Shown: positions 51,206 through 60,813 of the stretch, one piece after another
Layout of the letters: every line of letters starts with the position of its first letter
Position numbering within the stretch: the stretch's first letter is position 1
Source of the DNA: CAMDPA01 sp965223035
Lineage (GTDB): Bacteria; Pseudomonadota; Alphaproteobacteria; Rhizobiales; Hyphomicrobiaceae
NCBI GenBank assembly: GCA_965223035.1
Contig: OZ244980.1
Span: forward strand, 1,860,001-1,924,000
Length of the DNA: 64,000 nt
Direction: 5' to 3'
The notes under the pieces: model-generated
What the model was told of the DNA's origin: nothing
The model's database searches: none
The model's input: the letters and a program-made list of their open reading frames with translations, nothing else
Translations under genes and position numbers: made by a program

Positions 51206-52573
51206 ATGGATGCCAGCGAGATCAATGCGCTCGTGATCGACCAGCCCGAACGAGGCATTTTCAAGGTCCACGCCGATGTCTATCGTTCCCAACAGATCTT
51301 CGATCTGGAGCAGAAATACATCTTCGAAGGCGGCTGGATGTTTCTAGGGCTGGCCTGTCAAGCGCCGCGGCCGCATGATTTTTTTACCACCCATATCGGC
51401 CGCCAATCGGTGATCGTCTCGCGCGATCAAAATGGGACTCTGCACGGCCTGATCAACGCCTGCCGACACCGCGGATCGCTGATCTGTCATACTGCGGCCG
51501 GCAACGCCAAGGCCCATGTCTGTCCCTATCACGCGTGGACCTACGATAGCGCGGGCAACAACACCGCGGTCACCGGTCATAACCATGGCGCCTACGGCGC
51601 GGCGTTCGATGAGGAGGACCACGGGCTTCATCACCTTCCCCGGTTTGACCATTATCGCGGCTTTTTATTCGGCAGTTTGAACCCTGACGTTCCGCCATTG
51701 GACGCGTTTCTCGGTGATTGCAAAGTGTTTATAGACTTGGTCGTCGATCAAAGTCCCGACGGATTGGAAGTTATCCCGGGAACGGTCAACTATACTTACC
51801 GCGGCAACTGGAAGCTTCAGATCGAGAATTCAGCCGACCTTTATCATTTCATGCCGACCCACGAGACATTCGTCAGGATCTTGAACCGACGGTCGACCAA
51901 CGACACCGCGACCGACTCGCCTTATCGTCAGCGCGTCCAGGAGTACGTCACCCGCGGCTCGATGAACTTTCCACATGGCCACAACGTGATGTTCGGCGCC
52001 GGCGACAAAATCGAAGCCAGGCCACTTTACCTTGAGCTTGAAAAGCTCAAGTTGCGGATCGGCAACCCTCGGCTCAAATGGATGTTCTACACACGCAACG
52101 TACTGTTTTTTCCCAACATGCAGCTGTTGGAGAACGCCTCACTGCAGATCCGGGTCAACCGCCCGATTAGCGCCGACCGCACGGACATCACCACGTATTG
52201 CATCGCGCCCAAGGGTGAATCCGCGCAAGCCCGGGAAATGCGCATTCGCCAATATGAGGAGTTTTTCAACCCAAGCGGCCTGGCCACGCCTGACGATACC
52301 TCGATCTTCGAGGACATCCAAGATGGGGCCAGGGCCGACATGCTGGAATGGAATCAGGGCTATCTGCGCGGGATGCGGGAGGTTAGCATGACGCCGATTG
52401 CCGAAGCCAGGGAGCTTGGGATGACGCCTCAGACATCGATTGTCGGATCGCTTGGCCTGGGCGATGAGACGATACTACAAGGACCGATTCGCGCGTGGCG
52501 CGACAGGCTGATGGCCGCGCTGTCAATACCCGATCAAAACTGCGCATCACGCGAACAGACGGCAGCACGATGA
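51206..52573 (+). CDS. Aromatic-ring-hydroxylating dioxygenase alpha subunit
   Basis: 455 aa from ATG 51206 (GGGGA upstream; ATGs at 51194 and 51200 are alternatives). Rieske cluster: CRHRGSLICHTAAGNAKAHVCPYHAWTYD. Catalytic iron site: ENSADLYHFMPTHETF with the following Asp in the C-terminal half. Length and the paired beta gene identify a Rieske alpha-beta oxygenase of the benzoate/biphenyl type. The stop overlaps the beta start as ATGA. Ferredoxin and reductase are not adjacent and must be shared. Substrate not readable. Confidence 0.92.
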   Translation: MDASEINALVIDQPERGIFKVHADVYRSQQIFDLEQKYIFEGGWMFLGLACQAPRPHDFFTTHIGRQSVIVSRDQNGTLHGLINACRHRGSLICHTAAGNAKAHVCPYHAWTYDSAGNNTAVTGHNHGAYGAAFDEEDHGLHHLPRFDHYRGFLFGSLNPDVPPLDAFLGDCKVFIDLVVDQSPDGLEVIPGTVNYTYRGNWKLQIENSADLYHFMPTHETFVRILNRRSTNDTATDSPYRQRVQEYVTRGSMNFPHGHNVMFGAGDKIEARPLYLELEKLKLRIGNPRLKWMFYTRNVLFFPNMQLLENASLQIRVNRPISADRTDITTYCIAPKGESAQAREMRIRQYEEFFNPSGLATPDDTSIFEDIQDGARADMLEWNQGYLRGMREVSMTPIAEARELGMTPQTSIVGSLGLGDETILQGPIRAWRDRLMAALSIPDQNCASREQTAAR

Positions 52574-53070
52574 CAAACGGGCAACTGCGAGCCGAGGCAG
52601 AGCAGCTTCTTTACCACGAGGCGCTTTGCCTCGATGAGCAACGATGGGACGACTGGCTCCAACTTTATACGAAAGACGTCGAGTTCTGGGTGCCGGCTTG
52701 GAAGAGCGAGCATGAGCCGACCGGCGATCCCAGCCGCGAGATTTCCCTGATCTATCTGACTTCGCGGTCGCGCCTGGAAGAACGCATCGCACGCATCCGC
52801 TCAGGCAGGTCGGCGGCCGCGCTGGTGTTGCCGAGAACCGCACACGCCGTTTCCAACGTGATAGTGGAAGCCGGCGAGGATGGTGCGATCGACGTGCGCT
52901 GCGTTTGCATCACCCACATCTATGACCCAAAGCGCCGTGGAGAGCTTCGCACCGTCACCCGCCAGCAGCTCCAATTGGTCCGGATCGCTCAGGCGTGGCG
53001 CATTCGAGCCAAGAAGATCCTCATTCTTAACGACACTTTACCGACCAAGCTCGACTTTTACATGCTCTAA
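52570..53070 (+). CDS. Aromatic-ring-hydroxylating dioxygenase beta subunit
   Basis: 166 aa from ATG 52570, in a 4-bp overlap with alpha. NTF2-like fold: AEQLLYHEALCLDEQRWDDWLQLYTKDVEFWVP, TSRSRLEERIARIRSG, PRTAHAVSNVIVEAGEDGAIDVRCVCITHIYDPKRRGELRTVTRQQLQLVR, and the final AKKILILNDTLPTKLDFYML. It has a structural role in the alpha3beta3 oxygenase. Confidence 0.93.
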   Translation: MTNGQLRAEAEQLLYHEALCLDEQRWDDWLQLYTKDVEFWVPAWKSEHEPTGDPSREISLIYLTSRSRLEERIARIRSGRSAAALVLPRTAHAVSNVIVEAGEDGAIDVRCVCITHIYDPKRRGELRTVTRQQLQLVRIAQAWRIRAKKILILNDTLPTKLDFYML

Positions 53071-53222
53071 CTGTGAACTTTCAGGAGGTTATCACGTCGA
53101 ACAACCGAGTAAGGTCCGTAGGGTAATTATTAATTTTGTGTGAATCTGTCTTTTCCAGATCGACCTAATCCGCCAACCGAATCTCAGATAAGGCTCAGGG
53201 GGGTCTAGCGCAGTGGGATGGT

Positions 53223-54479
53223 ATGATGCGGCTTGGTGCCCGTGTAACATTTGTTTGGCGTTATTTGCCAGTTCTAGCAATCTTAGCGCTGACCGGCTGC
53301 GCGCGCGTGGCATCGCTTGAGAACGCGGGACATCGGCTTTACGCACCTGAACAAGAGCCAGCCCAATCGTTAGATGCGTCGCTCAAGCTTGCCAACACGT
53401 CATGGACAGCAGATCTGCGTGCGTGTTCGGCGCTGCACGTGGACGGGTATTCGCTCAAAGATGGGCGCGCGGGGTTCAACCTGGCATCGGCGACCGATCG
53501 GTTGCCCGATTTGCGATTGTCACGCGGTGATGTCCTGGAGATCCGCGTCTCATCCGACGATGAGTTCGATGGCAGGTACGCGGTCGATCCAAATGGCCGG
53601 ATTGAGCTGCCCTATCTACCCCGCATGCGGGCGCGCGGCCTGACCACCTCCCGCCTTGAGCAACGGATCGAGGCGGCCCTCGTTAGACACAGATATTATG
53701 AGCCTGGTGTCGCCCGTGTTTCTGTTCGCACCCTGAGATACGGGGCAATCCCCATTCAGGTGTCCGGAGCCGTGTTCCAACCGGGGCGGCATGTCGTCAA
53801 CGAGCCGCGTGGCGGGCGGACAGAGGACGAGGCCGCGAGAAAGGTCGACGTTTTCGGCGGCTTCAGCGTCAAACGAAGATTGACGACGGCCATACAGATG
53901 GCGTCCGGCGTTCGGCCCGATGCCGACATCACAGGCGTTGTCATCACCCGCCGCCGCCGTAGCTACCTGGTGGATCTGAGGGGCGTATTGGATGGGCGTC
54001 CGGTCTACGACCCGGTGCTCGAGGAAGGCGACCAGGTGTACGTGCCATCTCGGGGCTGTTTTCAGGCCGACCTTGTCCGCCCGTCCGGGATCACGCCACG
54101 GGGTATTCGCATCTACATCTCGAAAATGCATTTTGCCGCGGATGCACGCTACGACGAGAAGGTTCCGTACGGGTTACGTCTGCTCAACGCTGCAATCATG
54201 GCGAGCTGCATCGGAGGCAACTACTCCATCAAGGGACATCGCGAGATCGTCCTGGTATCGAAAAACCCCAAGACGCGGGCAACCGAAGTCGTACAACGCA
54301 GCGTCGAGGAACTTTTGCGCCACCAGAACAGAGACTTAATAAATCCTTACTTGATGCCGGATGACGGGGTAGCCTGTTACGACAGCCCCAAATCTGAAAA
54401 AGCCAATATTGCCGAAAGCCTAAAGACGTTGGTCGGGCCCGTCTCAGCGATTGCTAGTTTGATAAACCGGGGGTTTTGA
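53223..54479 (+). CDS. Polysaccharide export outer-membrane lipoprotein (Wza-like)
   Basis: 418 aa from ATG 53223 (ATG 53226 possible). Lipobox LALTGC near residue 26 gives an outer-membrane lipoprotein. The Poly_export domain follows: LSRGDVLEIRVSSDDEFDGRYAVDPNGRIELPYLPRMRARGLTTSRLEQRIEAAL, then a SLBB-like region with IPIQVSGAVFQPGRHVV and VLEEGDQVYVPS. It starts the forward operon of the exopolysaccharide locus. An AT-rich stretch at 53120-53160 probably holds the promoter. Confidence 0.87.
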   Translation: MMRLGARVTFVWRYLPVLAILALTGCARVASLENAGHRLYAPEQEPAQSLDASLKLANTSWTADLRACSALHVDGYSLKDGRAGFNLASATDRLPDLRLSRGDVLEIRVSSDDEFDGRYAVDPNGRIELPYLPRMRARGLTTSRLEQRIEAALVRHRYYEPGVARVSVRTLRYGAIPIQVSGAVFQPGRHVVNEPRGGRTEDEAARKVDVFGGFSVKRRLTTAIQMASGVRPDADITGVVITRRRRSYLVDLRGVLDGRPVYDPVLEEGDQVYVPSRGCFQADLVRPSGITPRGIRIYISKMHFAADARYDEKVPYGLRLLNAAIMASCIGGNYSIKGHREIVLVSKNPKTRATEVVQRSVEELLRHQNRDLINPYLMPDDGVACYDSPKSEKANIAESLKTLVGPVSAIASLINRGF

Positions 54480-54549
54480 TTAACGCGAATCGAACGACCT
54501 TAAGGTAGTCTGATGATTCGCAATTGTGTGAGCTCCACCGGGGATTCCC

Positions 54550-55974
54550 GTGTCTCTCAAGTCCAAACGCTTTCTCGCACTCGCGGTTGACTGGCTGCTT
54601 TGTCGAGAGCAGGCGCCTGGTGATTGGCGTCGCTACGTCCGCGGCTCCGCAGTTTCGGTCCTGGCCATTTGTTTTCTGGCGATCCTTTACCTTTGGGGGA
54701 TGCCGAAACAATATACCAGCGAATGGTCGATTATTCTGCCAGGTGCCGGAGTCGCATCATCCATCGCACTGCGCGGGATCGGTCAAACGCGGTCAAGTGC
54801 CGCATCTCCCTTCTCATCGAAAGAAATCAGCCCGCGCGTCAATTACAAAGAAATTGCCAGGAGCAAGCCGGTCCGCCAGGCCGCCGCCGACCGTCTGAAC
54901 CTATCGCTTGGCGCCTTCGGCATGCCGAAATTGCGATTGGTTGATCGGACATCGATCATCGAGTTTGCCATTTATGGGAAGAGCCCCGAAATTGCGCGCC
55001 GAAAAGCGCTGGCGCTGCACGACGCGCTTGAAAAAAAGCTGAATGCGTTGCGCCAAGACGAGATCGACCGACGCAACCGGGCGATTCGCTACAGCTTGGC
55101 GAACGTCAAGCGCAAACTGGGAGCGGCGCGCAAGCGCTTACTTGATCTGCAGTTGTCCTCCGGACTGGTGTCCCTCGATCAGTACGACAGCCTTGTCAGC
55201 ACAATTGAGGGCCTGCGCCGGAACCTGTCAGAGACCGAAGCTTCGCTGGCCGAACATAGGCAGACGGCTACGGCTGTGGCCGCCCGGGTCGGCATCGATG
55301 CCGAGTCCGCCGCCGCGCTGTTCCTCGTCAATTCTGATCCTGAATACCGCTATCTTTGGCGCAAGTTTGCCAAGGCAAGCGCAACCTACGCGGAGAATGT
55401 AGCCAACTTCGGCAGCAATCATCCGCGCCTTCGCGAGGCCGTCGCCATAAAGCAGTCGATGGAGTCGGCGTTGCGCCAGTTTCTGCGGCGCAAAGCAAAC
55501 CGAAGCCTGACGGGAGCCGAACTGGCCCTGCTTTCGAGCAATCATGACAAAACGCTAGGAATTCTGACCGACCTGATCGCAAACCACGCCACCATTCGCG
55601 GACTTGAATCGCGCATTTCCGAAATCACCAATCAGCTGAACCGCTATGAGAAGAGACAGTTGGAATTGAGTGTTGCGGCCGCGGAACTGGACGACGCCGA
55701 GCGCGACCATAAGATTGCAAACGTGGTATTCAGCTCGGCTTTGGCCAGGATCGATGCGTCGAAATCCGACGTCTATGCATCTTACCCGCTGATGCAGGTC
55801 CTGGATTCGCCCACCTTGCCGAGCAGGCCCAGTTCGCCAAGGCCGATGTTTGCGGTGGTCGGTGCGGGACTAGGATCTGTTCTGGCGATCATGGCATGGA
55901 TGCTCGCATGGTTACACCAGAGGTTCGCCTCCTTACGTATGACGAGAAGGTCGTCTTTTACACCATATGCCTGA
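54550..55974 (+). CDS. Polysaccharide chain-length determinant/export protein (Wzz/GumC-like)
   Basis: 474 aa from GTG 54550 (GGGGA upstream). One membrane helix near the N-terminus (VSVLAICFLAILYLWGM, about residues 35-52) and one at the end (PMFAVVGAGLGSVLAIMAWMLAWLH, about 435-460) flank a long periplasmic coiled-coil region (KRKLGAARKRLLDLQLSSG; NLSETEASLAEHRQ; ISEITNQLNRYEKRQLE). The Pro-rich LPSRPSSPRP before the second helix is typical. No cytoplasmic kinase domain is attached. It overlaps the start of the next gene. Confidence 0.85.
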   Translation: MSLKSKRFLALAVDWLLCREQAPGDWRRYVRGSAVSVLAICFLAILYLWGMPKQYTSEWSIILPGAGVASSIALRGIGQTRSSAASPFSSKEISPRVNYKEIARSKPVRQAAADRLNLSLGAFGMPKLRLVDRTSIIEFAIYGKSPEIARRKALALHDALEKKLNALRQDEIDRRNRAIRYSLANVKRKLGAARKRLLDLQLSSGLVSLDQYDSLVSTIEGLRRNLSETEASLAEHRQTATAVAARVGIDAESAAALFLVNSDPEYRYLWRKFAKASATYAENVANFGSNHPRLREAVAIKQSMESALRQFLRRKANRSLTGAELALLSSNHDKTLGILTDLIANHATIRGLESRISEITNQLNRYEKRQLELSVAAAELDDAERDHKIANVVFSSALARIDASKSDVYASYPLMQVLDSPTLPSRPSSPRPMFAVVGAGLGSVLAIMAWMLAWLHQRFASLRMTRRSSFTPYA

Positions 55975-57215
55975 CCTGGGTCTGGTACGCGCTTGGGGCG
56001 CTCTATGTCGTCGCACCGGTGATCGCCTGGCTGCTCCTGGCCCGGGTGGTGGTGGCATGGCTGATAGCGCCACCCGACAGCCAATTTCGGCCCAGGCCGC
56101 TGACGCCGCTGGTGGTGGTCTGGTGCCTCGCGATGCTGGTCATGCAGATCGCCTTGCTCGTCGGCCATGCGAACGCGGGGCTGAGCACAGGGCAAACAAT
56201 CAAGTCATCGATCGGCTGGGCCAAGGGCTGGGCGCTGTTGGCGATTTTTCCACTGCTTGGAGCCTGTCTGAATATCAGAGCATGCGTGCTCTATCGCGCC
56301 GTCGGCTGGGTCGCGCTGCAGACACTTGTGCTGCTGCCCGTCATGATTATTGCGCCGATGGTTGGCGTTCCGGAGACGCTCTACGTTTCTCCTCTGAAGG
56401 TTGTCGGCGGATCGAGCCCGAACTTTTTTGAAGTCCAACTTTACGGCCACAACCCCGGGGGCGGCTATCGATGGCGTTTTTTCACCCCGTGGGCAACTGC
56501 TGCGGCCGTAGCATTCGGCATGATGTTCGTTTTGCTGTTGCGCGATCGGTCCTTGATGATCCGCGCAGCAGGTGTCTGCGCCATGATTGCTGTCACACTG
56601 ATGTGCCAGTCGCGCCTGGGATTTGTCGCCGTCCCAACAGCCGTTTTGTTGACATTCGCGCTCGCGCGGATGACAGATCCACGCATGATCATGTTGGGGG
56701 CCGTCGCTGCACTGACGTTTGGTATCTTTGGCCCCGGTTTGATCGAATATGCGATCGAGCAGAAAGAGCGCATAGACCAAATGCGCCAGGACTCAAGCTA
56801 TGTCCGCGCGATCCTCGCCCGTATGGCATTGTATCGCTGGGAAACTGAGGCGCCGATATGGGGACACGGCATCCTCGAGCACGGTTCACATCTGGTGGAG
56901 TTTATGGCGATCGGCTCCCACCATTCCTGGTACGGCCTGCTTTTCGTTAAGGGAATCGTCGGATTTTTCGCACTGCTGATCCCATTGATTTACACGTTTG
57001 GCGAGTTGATCGTGCGCGCCCAGATGAGCCGCACTGCAAGGGCAGCGCTTGCCGGCTTGTTGCTGTTCACACTCTTTACGTTCACCGAAAACGTCGAAAT
57101 CCTGGCCTATCTCATTTGGCCGTGGCTGATGATCGTCGGTTTGGCGAGCGCTCAACGGCTGGTTTCGCCGCTTGGTCGCATAACAGCGCGCACGCCGCTG
57201 TCTTTGGCCAGTTGA
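55896..57215 (+). CDS. O-antigen ligase/Wzy-type polysaccharide polymerase
   Basis: 439 aa, about 11 membrane helices. It overlaps the preceding gene by 79 bp; ATG 55908 is an alternative start. The O-antigen ligase family pattern is a large periplasmic loop before the last helices with RWETEAPIWGHGILEHGSH and GSHHSWYGLLFVKGIVGF, equivalent to the His/Arg-containing active-site loop. In an export locus it most likely polymerises repeat units. It is the last gene of the forward operon. Confidence 0.83.
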   Translation: MDARMVTPEVRLLTYDEKVVFYTICLTWVWYALGALYVVAPVIAWLLLARVVVAWLIAPPDSQFRPRPLTPLVVVWCLAMLVMQIALLVGHANAGLSTGQTIKSSIGWAKGWALLAIFPLLGACLNIRACVLYRAVGWVALQTLVLLPVMIIAPMVGVPETLYVSPLKVVGGSSPNFFEVQLYGHNPGGGYRWRFFTPWATAAAVAFGMMFVLLLRDRSLMIRAAGVCAMIAVTLMCQSRLGFVAVPTAVLLTFALARMTDPRMIMLGAVAALTFGIFGPGLIEYAIEQKERIDQMRQDSSYVRAILARMALYRWETEAPIWGHGILEHGSHLVEFMAIGSHHSWYGLLFVKGIVGFFALLIPLIYTFGELIVRAQMSRTARAALAGLLLFTLFTFTENVEILAYLIWPWLMIVGLASAQRLVSPLGRITARTPLSLAS

Positions 57216-57234
57216 GGGATGAAGATTGAGTGGT

Positions 57235-57388
57235 CTAGAGCAACCTGCCTTAAATCGGAATCGGAACGATCCCGATTAAAGGCAGAAAGTTGCTCACCAC
57301 TTTAAGAGCGATCATCTTTGCGCCTTAAGTCGGAACCGGCGCAATTGGAACCGGCGTTGCGGTTCCGATTTAAGGCGCGATGATCTAA
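57235..57388 (-). repeat. Family A repeat, full composite copy
   Basis: Reverse orientation of the copy at 4546: CTAGAGCAACCTGCC, CAGAAAGTTGCTCACCACTTTAAGAGCGATCATC junction, left hairpin with GGCGCAATTGG, end GCGATGATCTAA. It lies between the two convergent polysaccharide operons, where its hairpins could act as a two-way terminator. Confidence 0.9.
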
Positions 57389-57392
57389 GTCG

Positions 57393-57514
57393 TTTCCGCT
57401 TCCGGCGGTTCAGCCTTACCGGCTCGATCTCCAACCCGGCCGCCCAAAAGCAAGATGTTGTGGGTGGATGGACTGGGGAACGCGATGTTTCCAAATAACT
57501 CTGAAAAGCGTTAG
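57393..57514 (+). repeat. Family B repeat, overlapping a stop codon
   Basis: TTCCGCTTCCGGCGG, GCCTTACCGGC, hairpin CCGCCCAAAAGC...TTGTGGGTGG, GGGGAACGCGATG, CTGAAAAGCGTTAG. The TTA at 57511-57513 is the TAA stop of the glycosyltransferase on the minus strand. It sits 4 bp from a family A composite. Confidence 0.75.
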
Positions 57515-58527
57515 GCCGGTGTGGGCAGTTTCACCGGCGTCAGCGCGGCCTCCTTCACGCGGTCGAAGGCAACGCGGGGAAGCACCGTTGCCAACGTGCC
57601 GAGGATCAGCGTAGCCACTGTCCGTTTCGGCTCGGTGATGAGGATCGATGGCGACACCGCAACTGCCCCGAGCCCGAGGCGAAGGGCCTTCCTGCCGTCT
57701 CCTGCAAGCGCAGCGCGCCGGGCTAGATAACGGCGTTGGAAGGCTTCCGCCTGTGCACCGTATCGCTCAACGAGTGCGGGTGCGAGCGTGGCAAGTTTGG
57801 ACTTAAAGCGCTGCCAGCTCGCGAACTGTTGCTCGACATCGGCGGACAGACCAGAGGTGTTGACGCGGTACCGCGTCAGCACGCCCGCAATGCCCTCAAA
57901 CCGCCAGTCGGTTGTCACCGCGATCCGGCACCACATCTCGATGTCCTCCGATTGACGGAACGTCTCATCGAACCAGCACAAGTCGTCGTGATGCATGTCG
58001 GGCGGCTGAAAAGTCAAATCAGCGAGCATAGCCCGGCGCAGTACTGCGGCTGAGCCATTGCCGACCGGGTTTCTGCAAAAGATATGCTCCGGCGTGATCG
58101 CCATCAGCTTCGGTTGTTGCACGGCGCGCATCAACTGGCTGTCGTCATCCATGAAGCGGGAGGCGGCAAAGCTCACGCCAACCTGCGGGCGACTTTCAAG
58201 ATGGGCAAAATGCCGGGCCAGCTTGTCCGGTTCGAAGGCATCGTCGGCGTCCAGCAGGGCAATGTAGGTGCCGCGGGCATGTCGAATGCCGGTATTGCGT
58301 GCGCCGGCTAGGCCGCGGTTCTCCTGCGTCACCATTGAGATGCGCCGATCCCGGCCGGCATAGTCCCGGACAATAGAAGGACCAGCATCGGTCGAATCAT
58401 CATTGACAACGATCACCTCAAAGTCGTGAAAGGACTGCGCGAGGATAGAGTCCAGCGCCTCTCCAATATACCGCTCGGCGTTGTAGAGCGGGATGACGAC
58501 TGAAATCTGCGGTGGATTTTCAGCCAT
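57511..58527 (-). CDS. Glycosyltransferase family 2
   Basis: 338 aa from ATG 58527, overlapping the preceding gene's stop by 8 bp. GT-A fold: QISVVIPLYNAERYIGEALDSILAQSFHDFEVIVVNDDSTD, ARNTGIRHARGTYIALLDADDAFEPDKL (DxD near residue 95), DLCWFDETFRQSEDIEMWCRIA (acceptor-side ED). It transfers a sugar from a nucleotide donor to the lipid-linked repeat unit in the cytoplasm. Sugar identity unknown. The stop lies in a family B repeat. Confidence 0.9.
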   Translation of the reverse strand: MAENPPQISVVIPLYNAERYIGEALDSILAQSFHDFEVIVVNDDSTDAGPSIVRDYAGRDRRISMVTQENRGLAGARNTGIRHARGTYIALLDADDAFEPDKLARHFAHLESRPQVGVSFAASRFMDDDSQLMRAVQQPKLMAITPEHIFCRNPVGNGSAAVLRRAMLADLTFQPPDMHHDDLCWFDETFRQSEDIEMWCRIAVTTDWRFEGIAGVLTRYRVNTSGLSADVEQQFASWQRFKSKLATLAPALVERYGAQAEAFQRRYLARRAALAGDGRKALRLGLGAVAVSPSILITEPKRTVATLILGTLATVLPRVAFDRVKEAALTPVKLPTPA

Positions 58528-59500
58528 AGCTGTCGGTACTCCGTTGTGATGGCAAGGTGGAAGCAACAGCCGAGGCAACACGCGATGTTAGCGCTAGTAG
58601 GAGGCTTGCAAACGATCGGCGTGGGACCTCGAGCAGCATTGTTCTGGGTGAGGCTCGGAACGCTGCAACGATATGTTCCAAAACAGTGAGACCGGGTCGT
58701 CCGGACCGTAACACCCGCCGCGCGCAATAAAGTTGCATCATGGCGGTGGCTCTCGGCAGTTCCGCAGCAACCAGCAACGGGGCGATCTGACGCGCGTGCT
58801 CGATCGCCATTCGCCAGCCCGCCAGCATCCGCGCCACGTCGCTCGACAGACCTCGGGGACTGGTGCGGTAGAGGACGGTCGCGAGCCTGGTGCTTTTGAT
58901 CTGCCAGCCGGCGGCGGCGACACGGAACAACCACTCCTGGTCCTCGGCATGAACCATGTCGGTGCGCATACCTCCAACCTCGTCGAACACCTCACGGCGC
59001 ACGACCAGACTGGAACATGTGGCCGTCGGATTACCTGCGAGAATATCAGCCGGTCGGGCGCCCTCAGGCCAGCTGCGGGTGCGACGGCCGGTGTCCTGCA
59101 TGGTCTCGGACATGATCCGGCTCGGTGCGAAGGCAATTCCCAACCGCGGTTGTGCATCGAGCATGGCGACGGTCACCGCCAGATGCTCGCTCGTCCAACC
59201 ATCGTCTGAGTCGAGAAACGCAATATAGTCAGCGCGGTTCGCAGCAACGCCCCGGTTGCGCGCCGCGGACGGGCCGGCATTCGCCTGGGCAATGATCCGG
59301 ATGCGCGGATCAAGTGCCGCTGCGGCACTGACGATACGATGCGTCCGATCAGCTGATCCATCATCGACAACGACCAATTCCCAGTCGTCGAACGGTTGTT
59401 GCTGGACGGCGGCGATGCTGTGGGCAACTGTCGCCTCGGCATTGTAGGCCGGCATGACAACGCACACGCGCGCGCACTTGTGCTGTCCTTGACGGATCAC
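58520..59500 (-). CDS. Glycosyltransferase family 2
   Basis: 326 aa from GTG 59500, whose GTGA overlaps the stop of the flippase gene; the frame is open far upstream but inside that gene. GT-A motifs: VCVVMPAYNAEATVAHSIAAVQQQPFDDWELVVVDDGSAD, ARNRGVAANRADYIAFLDSDDGWTSEHL, HAEDQEWLFRVAAAGW. It is a paralogue of the next gene and probably adds a different sugar. Tight overlaps on both sides show one operon. Confidence 0.9.
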   Translation of the reverse strand: MIRQGQHKCARVCVVMPAYNAEATVAHSIAAVQQQPFDDWELVVVDDGSADRTHRIVSAAAALDPRIRIIAQANAGPSAARNRGVAANRADYIAFLDSDDGWTSEHLAVTVAMLDAQPRLGIAFAPSRIMSETMQDTGRRTRSWPEGARPADILAGNPTATCSSLVVRREVFDEVGGMRTDMVHAEDQEWLFRVAAAGWQIKSTRLATVLYRTSPRGLSSDVARMLAGWRMAIEHARQIAPLLVAAELPRATAMMQLYCARRVLRSGRPGLTVLEHIVAAFRASPRTMLLEVPRRSFASLLLALTSRVASAVASTLPSQRSTDSYG

Positions 59501-60813
59501 GCGGCCGCTCCTTCCGCTGTTGGCTGCTTGCGCTCCGGCGCGAGCGTGTGAAATGCGTAAGCTGCGACGGCCATCGCCGCGGTCAGTTGGACGGCGGCGA
59601 TGGTCACCGCGACAGCGATCAGACCATATGAAAGTGCCAGCAGGATTGCCGCAAACGATAGGCCTGTCAGCACAATCGCAATTCTGAGGTCGTCGCGGGT
59701 TCGATTGTCCGCACGCAGCATTTGCGATGTTGATTCGACGAACGGGTGGGCGATCGAGCCGATCGCCAAGATGGCGACGAGGGGCGCCGCCGGTTCCCAC
59801 TTTTCGCCAAACACGAGCGGAACAATCCATGCAGCCGTGGCGGCCAGACCAATCGCGGGTGGGGCGATGCTCGCCGTCATCAATGTCAGGGAATGCGCAA
59901 AAGAGGACCGCAGCTGCCCGCTATCGCGGCTGCGCCGCATGAACGGCAAGACGACGGTGCTCAGGGCACCCGAGATCGAAATGGTAAATCCTCGGCCGAT
60001 GTTGGCCGCGAATGCGTAATAGCCGAGCGCGACCGGACCGAGCACGGCGGCGATCAGAACCTTGTCGCCCTGCGTACGCAGCGTGGCCAGAAGTTCAACG
60101 GCCAAGACGCGAGATGAATAGGCAATAAGTGATCGGTTCTTGGCAGCAAAGGTCTGCGCAAGACTCAATTTTCTGTTCGGGTGCCATCGTGTCATTTGGC
60201 GATGTAGGATGACCCAGCCGACCGCGACGACCAGTTTGGGCAAAACGATCGCCCAGATTCCGAAGCCGACAAACGCCAGGACGATGGTCAAGACATTGTC
60301 GATCACGCCGTGTGCCACGGTGGCAGCGCTAAAATACTGCCAGCGCTCTTGGCGTTGCGCGACATAAACGTTCACCATGGCCAACGGGTAGATGACATTC
60401 ACGGCGGCCAACGCAATCAGCGCCCAACCCAATTCCGAAGATCCGAAATACGCTGCAATCGGCCAGGCCAGCGCGGTCTGCAACAGAAAAAGGGTGGCGC
60501 ACAAAATCCAATTGAGCTGGAAAACGGCATTTGCTACGTCGTCCGCTTCCAAATCATTTGCGGCGACGATCCGAGCGCCGAGGCCGTTGTTGAAAAACAT
60601 GCGGACAATCTCGTGCACCGTCATGGCGATCATCGCGATACCGAATTCGGCGACATCGAGTGTCCAGGCGAGCGCAATGGCCGTTGCAAGTCGGGTCAAT
60701 CGGTTGGTCATAACTGCCGCGGTCATCAAGCCAGCATCGACGACAAGGCCGGCGCCACGCTGTTTGAGCCGCCGTGGCAGCGCTGTGATGAAATGGAACA
60801 CCCGCGCTGTCAT
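59497..60813 (-). CDS. Polysaccharide repeat-unit flippase (Wzx-like)
   Basis: 438 aa with about 12 helices. The N-terminal LVVDAGLMTAAVMTNRLTRLATAIALAWTLDVAEFGIAMIAMTVHEIVRMFFNNGLG and later YSSRVLAVELLATLRTQGDKVLIAAVLGPVALGYYAFAANIG are typical of lipopolysaccharide-type O-unit flippases (MOP superfamily). It moves undecaprenyl-linked units to the periplasm. ATGA overlap with the upstream pyruvyltransferase and GTGA overlap with the downstream transferase. Confidence 0.87.
   Translation of the reverse strand: MTARVFHFITALPRRLKQRGAGLVVDAGLMTAAVMTNRLTRLATAIALAWTLDVAEFGIAMIAMTVHEIVRMFFNNGLGARIVAANDLEADDVANAVFQLNWILCATLFLLQTALAWPIAAYFGSSELGWALIALAAVNVIYPLAMVNVYVAQRQERWQYFSAATVAHGVIDNVLTIVLAFVGFGIWAIVLPKLVVAVGWVILHRQMTRWHPNRKLSLAQTFAAKNRSLIAYSSRVLAVELLATLRTQGDKVLIAAVLGPVALGYYAFAANIGRGFTISISGALSTVVLPFMRRSRDSGQLRSSFAHSLTLMTASIAPPAIGLAATAAWIVPLVFGEKWEPAAPLVAILAIGSIAHPFVESTSQMLRADNRTRDDLRIAIVLTGLSFAAILLALSYGLIAVAVTIAAVQLTAAMAVAAYAFHTLAPERKQPTAEGAAA

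Noticed and set aside
58520..59830. 436-aa version of the second glycosyltransferase
   Set aside because: The first 110 codons lie inside the flippase gene in another frame; the GTG at 59500 with GTGA coupling matches the GT2 start.
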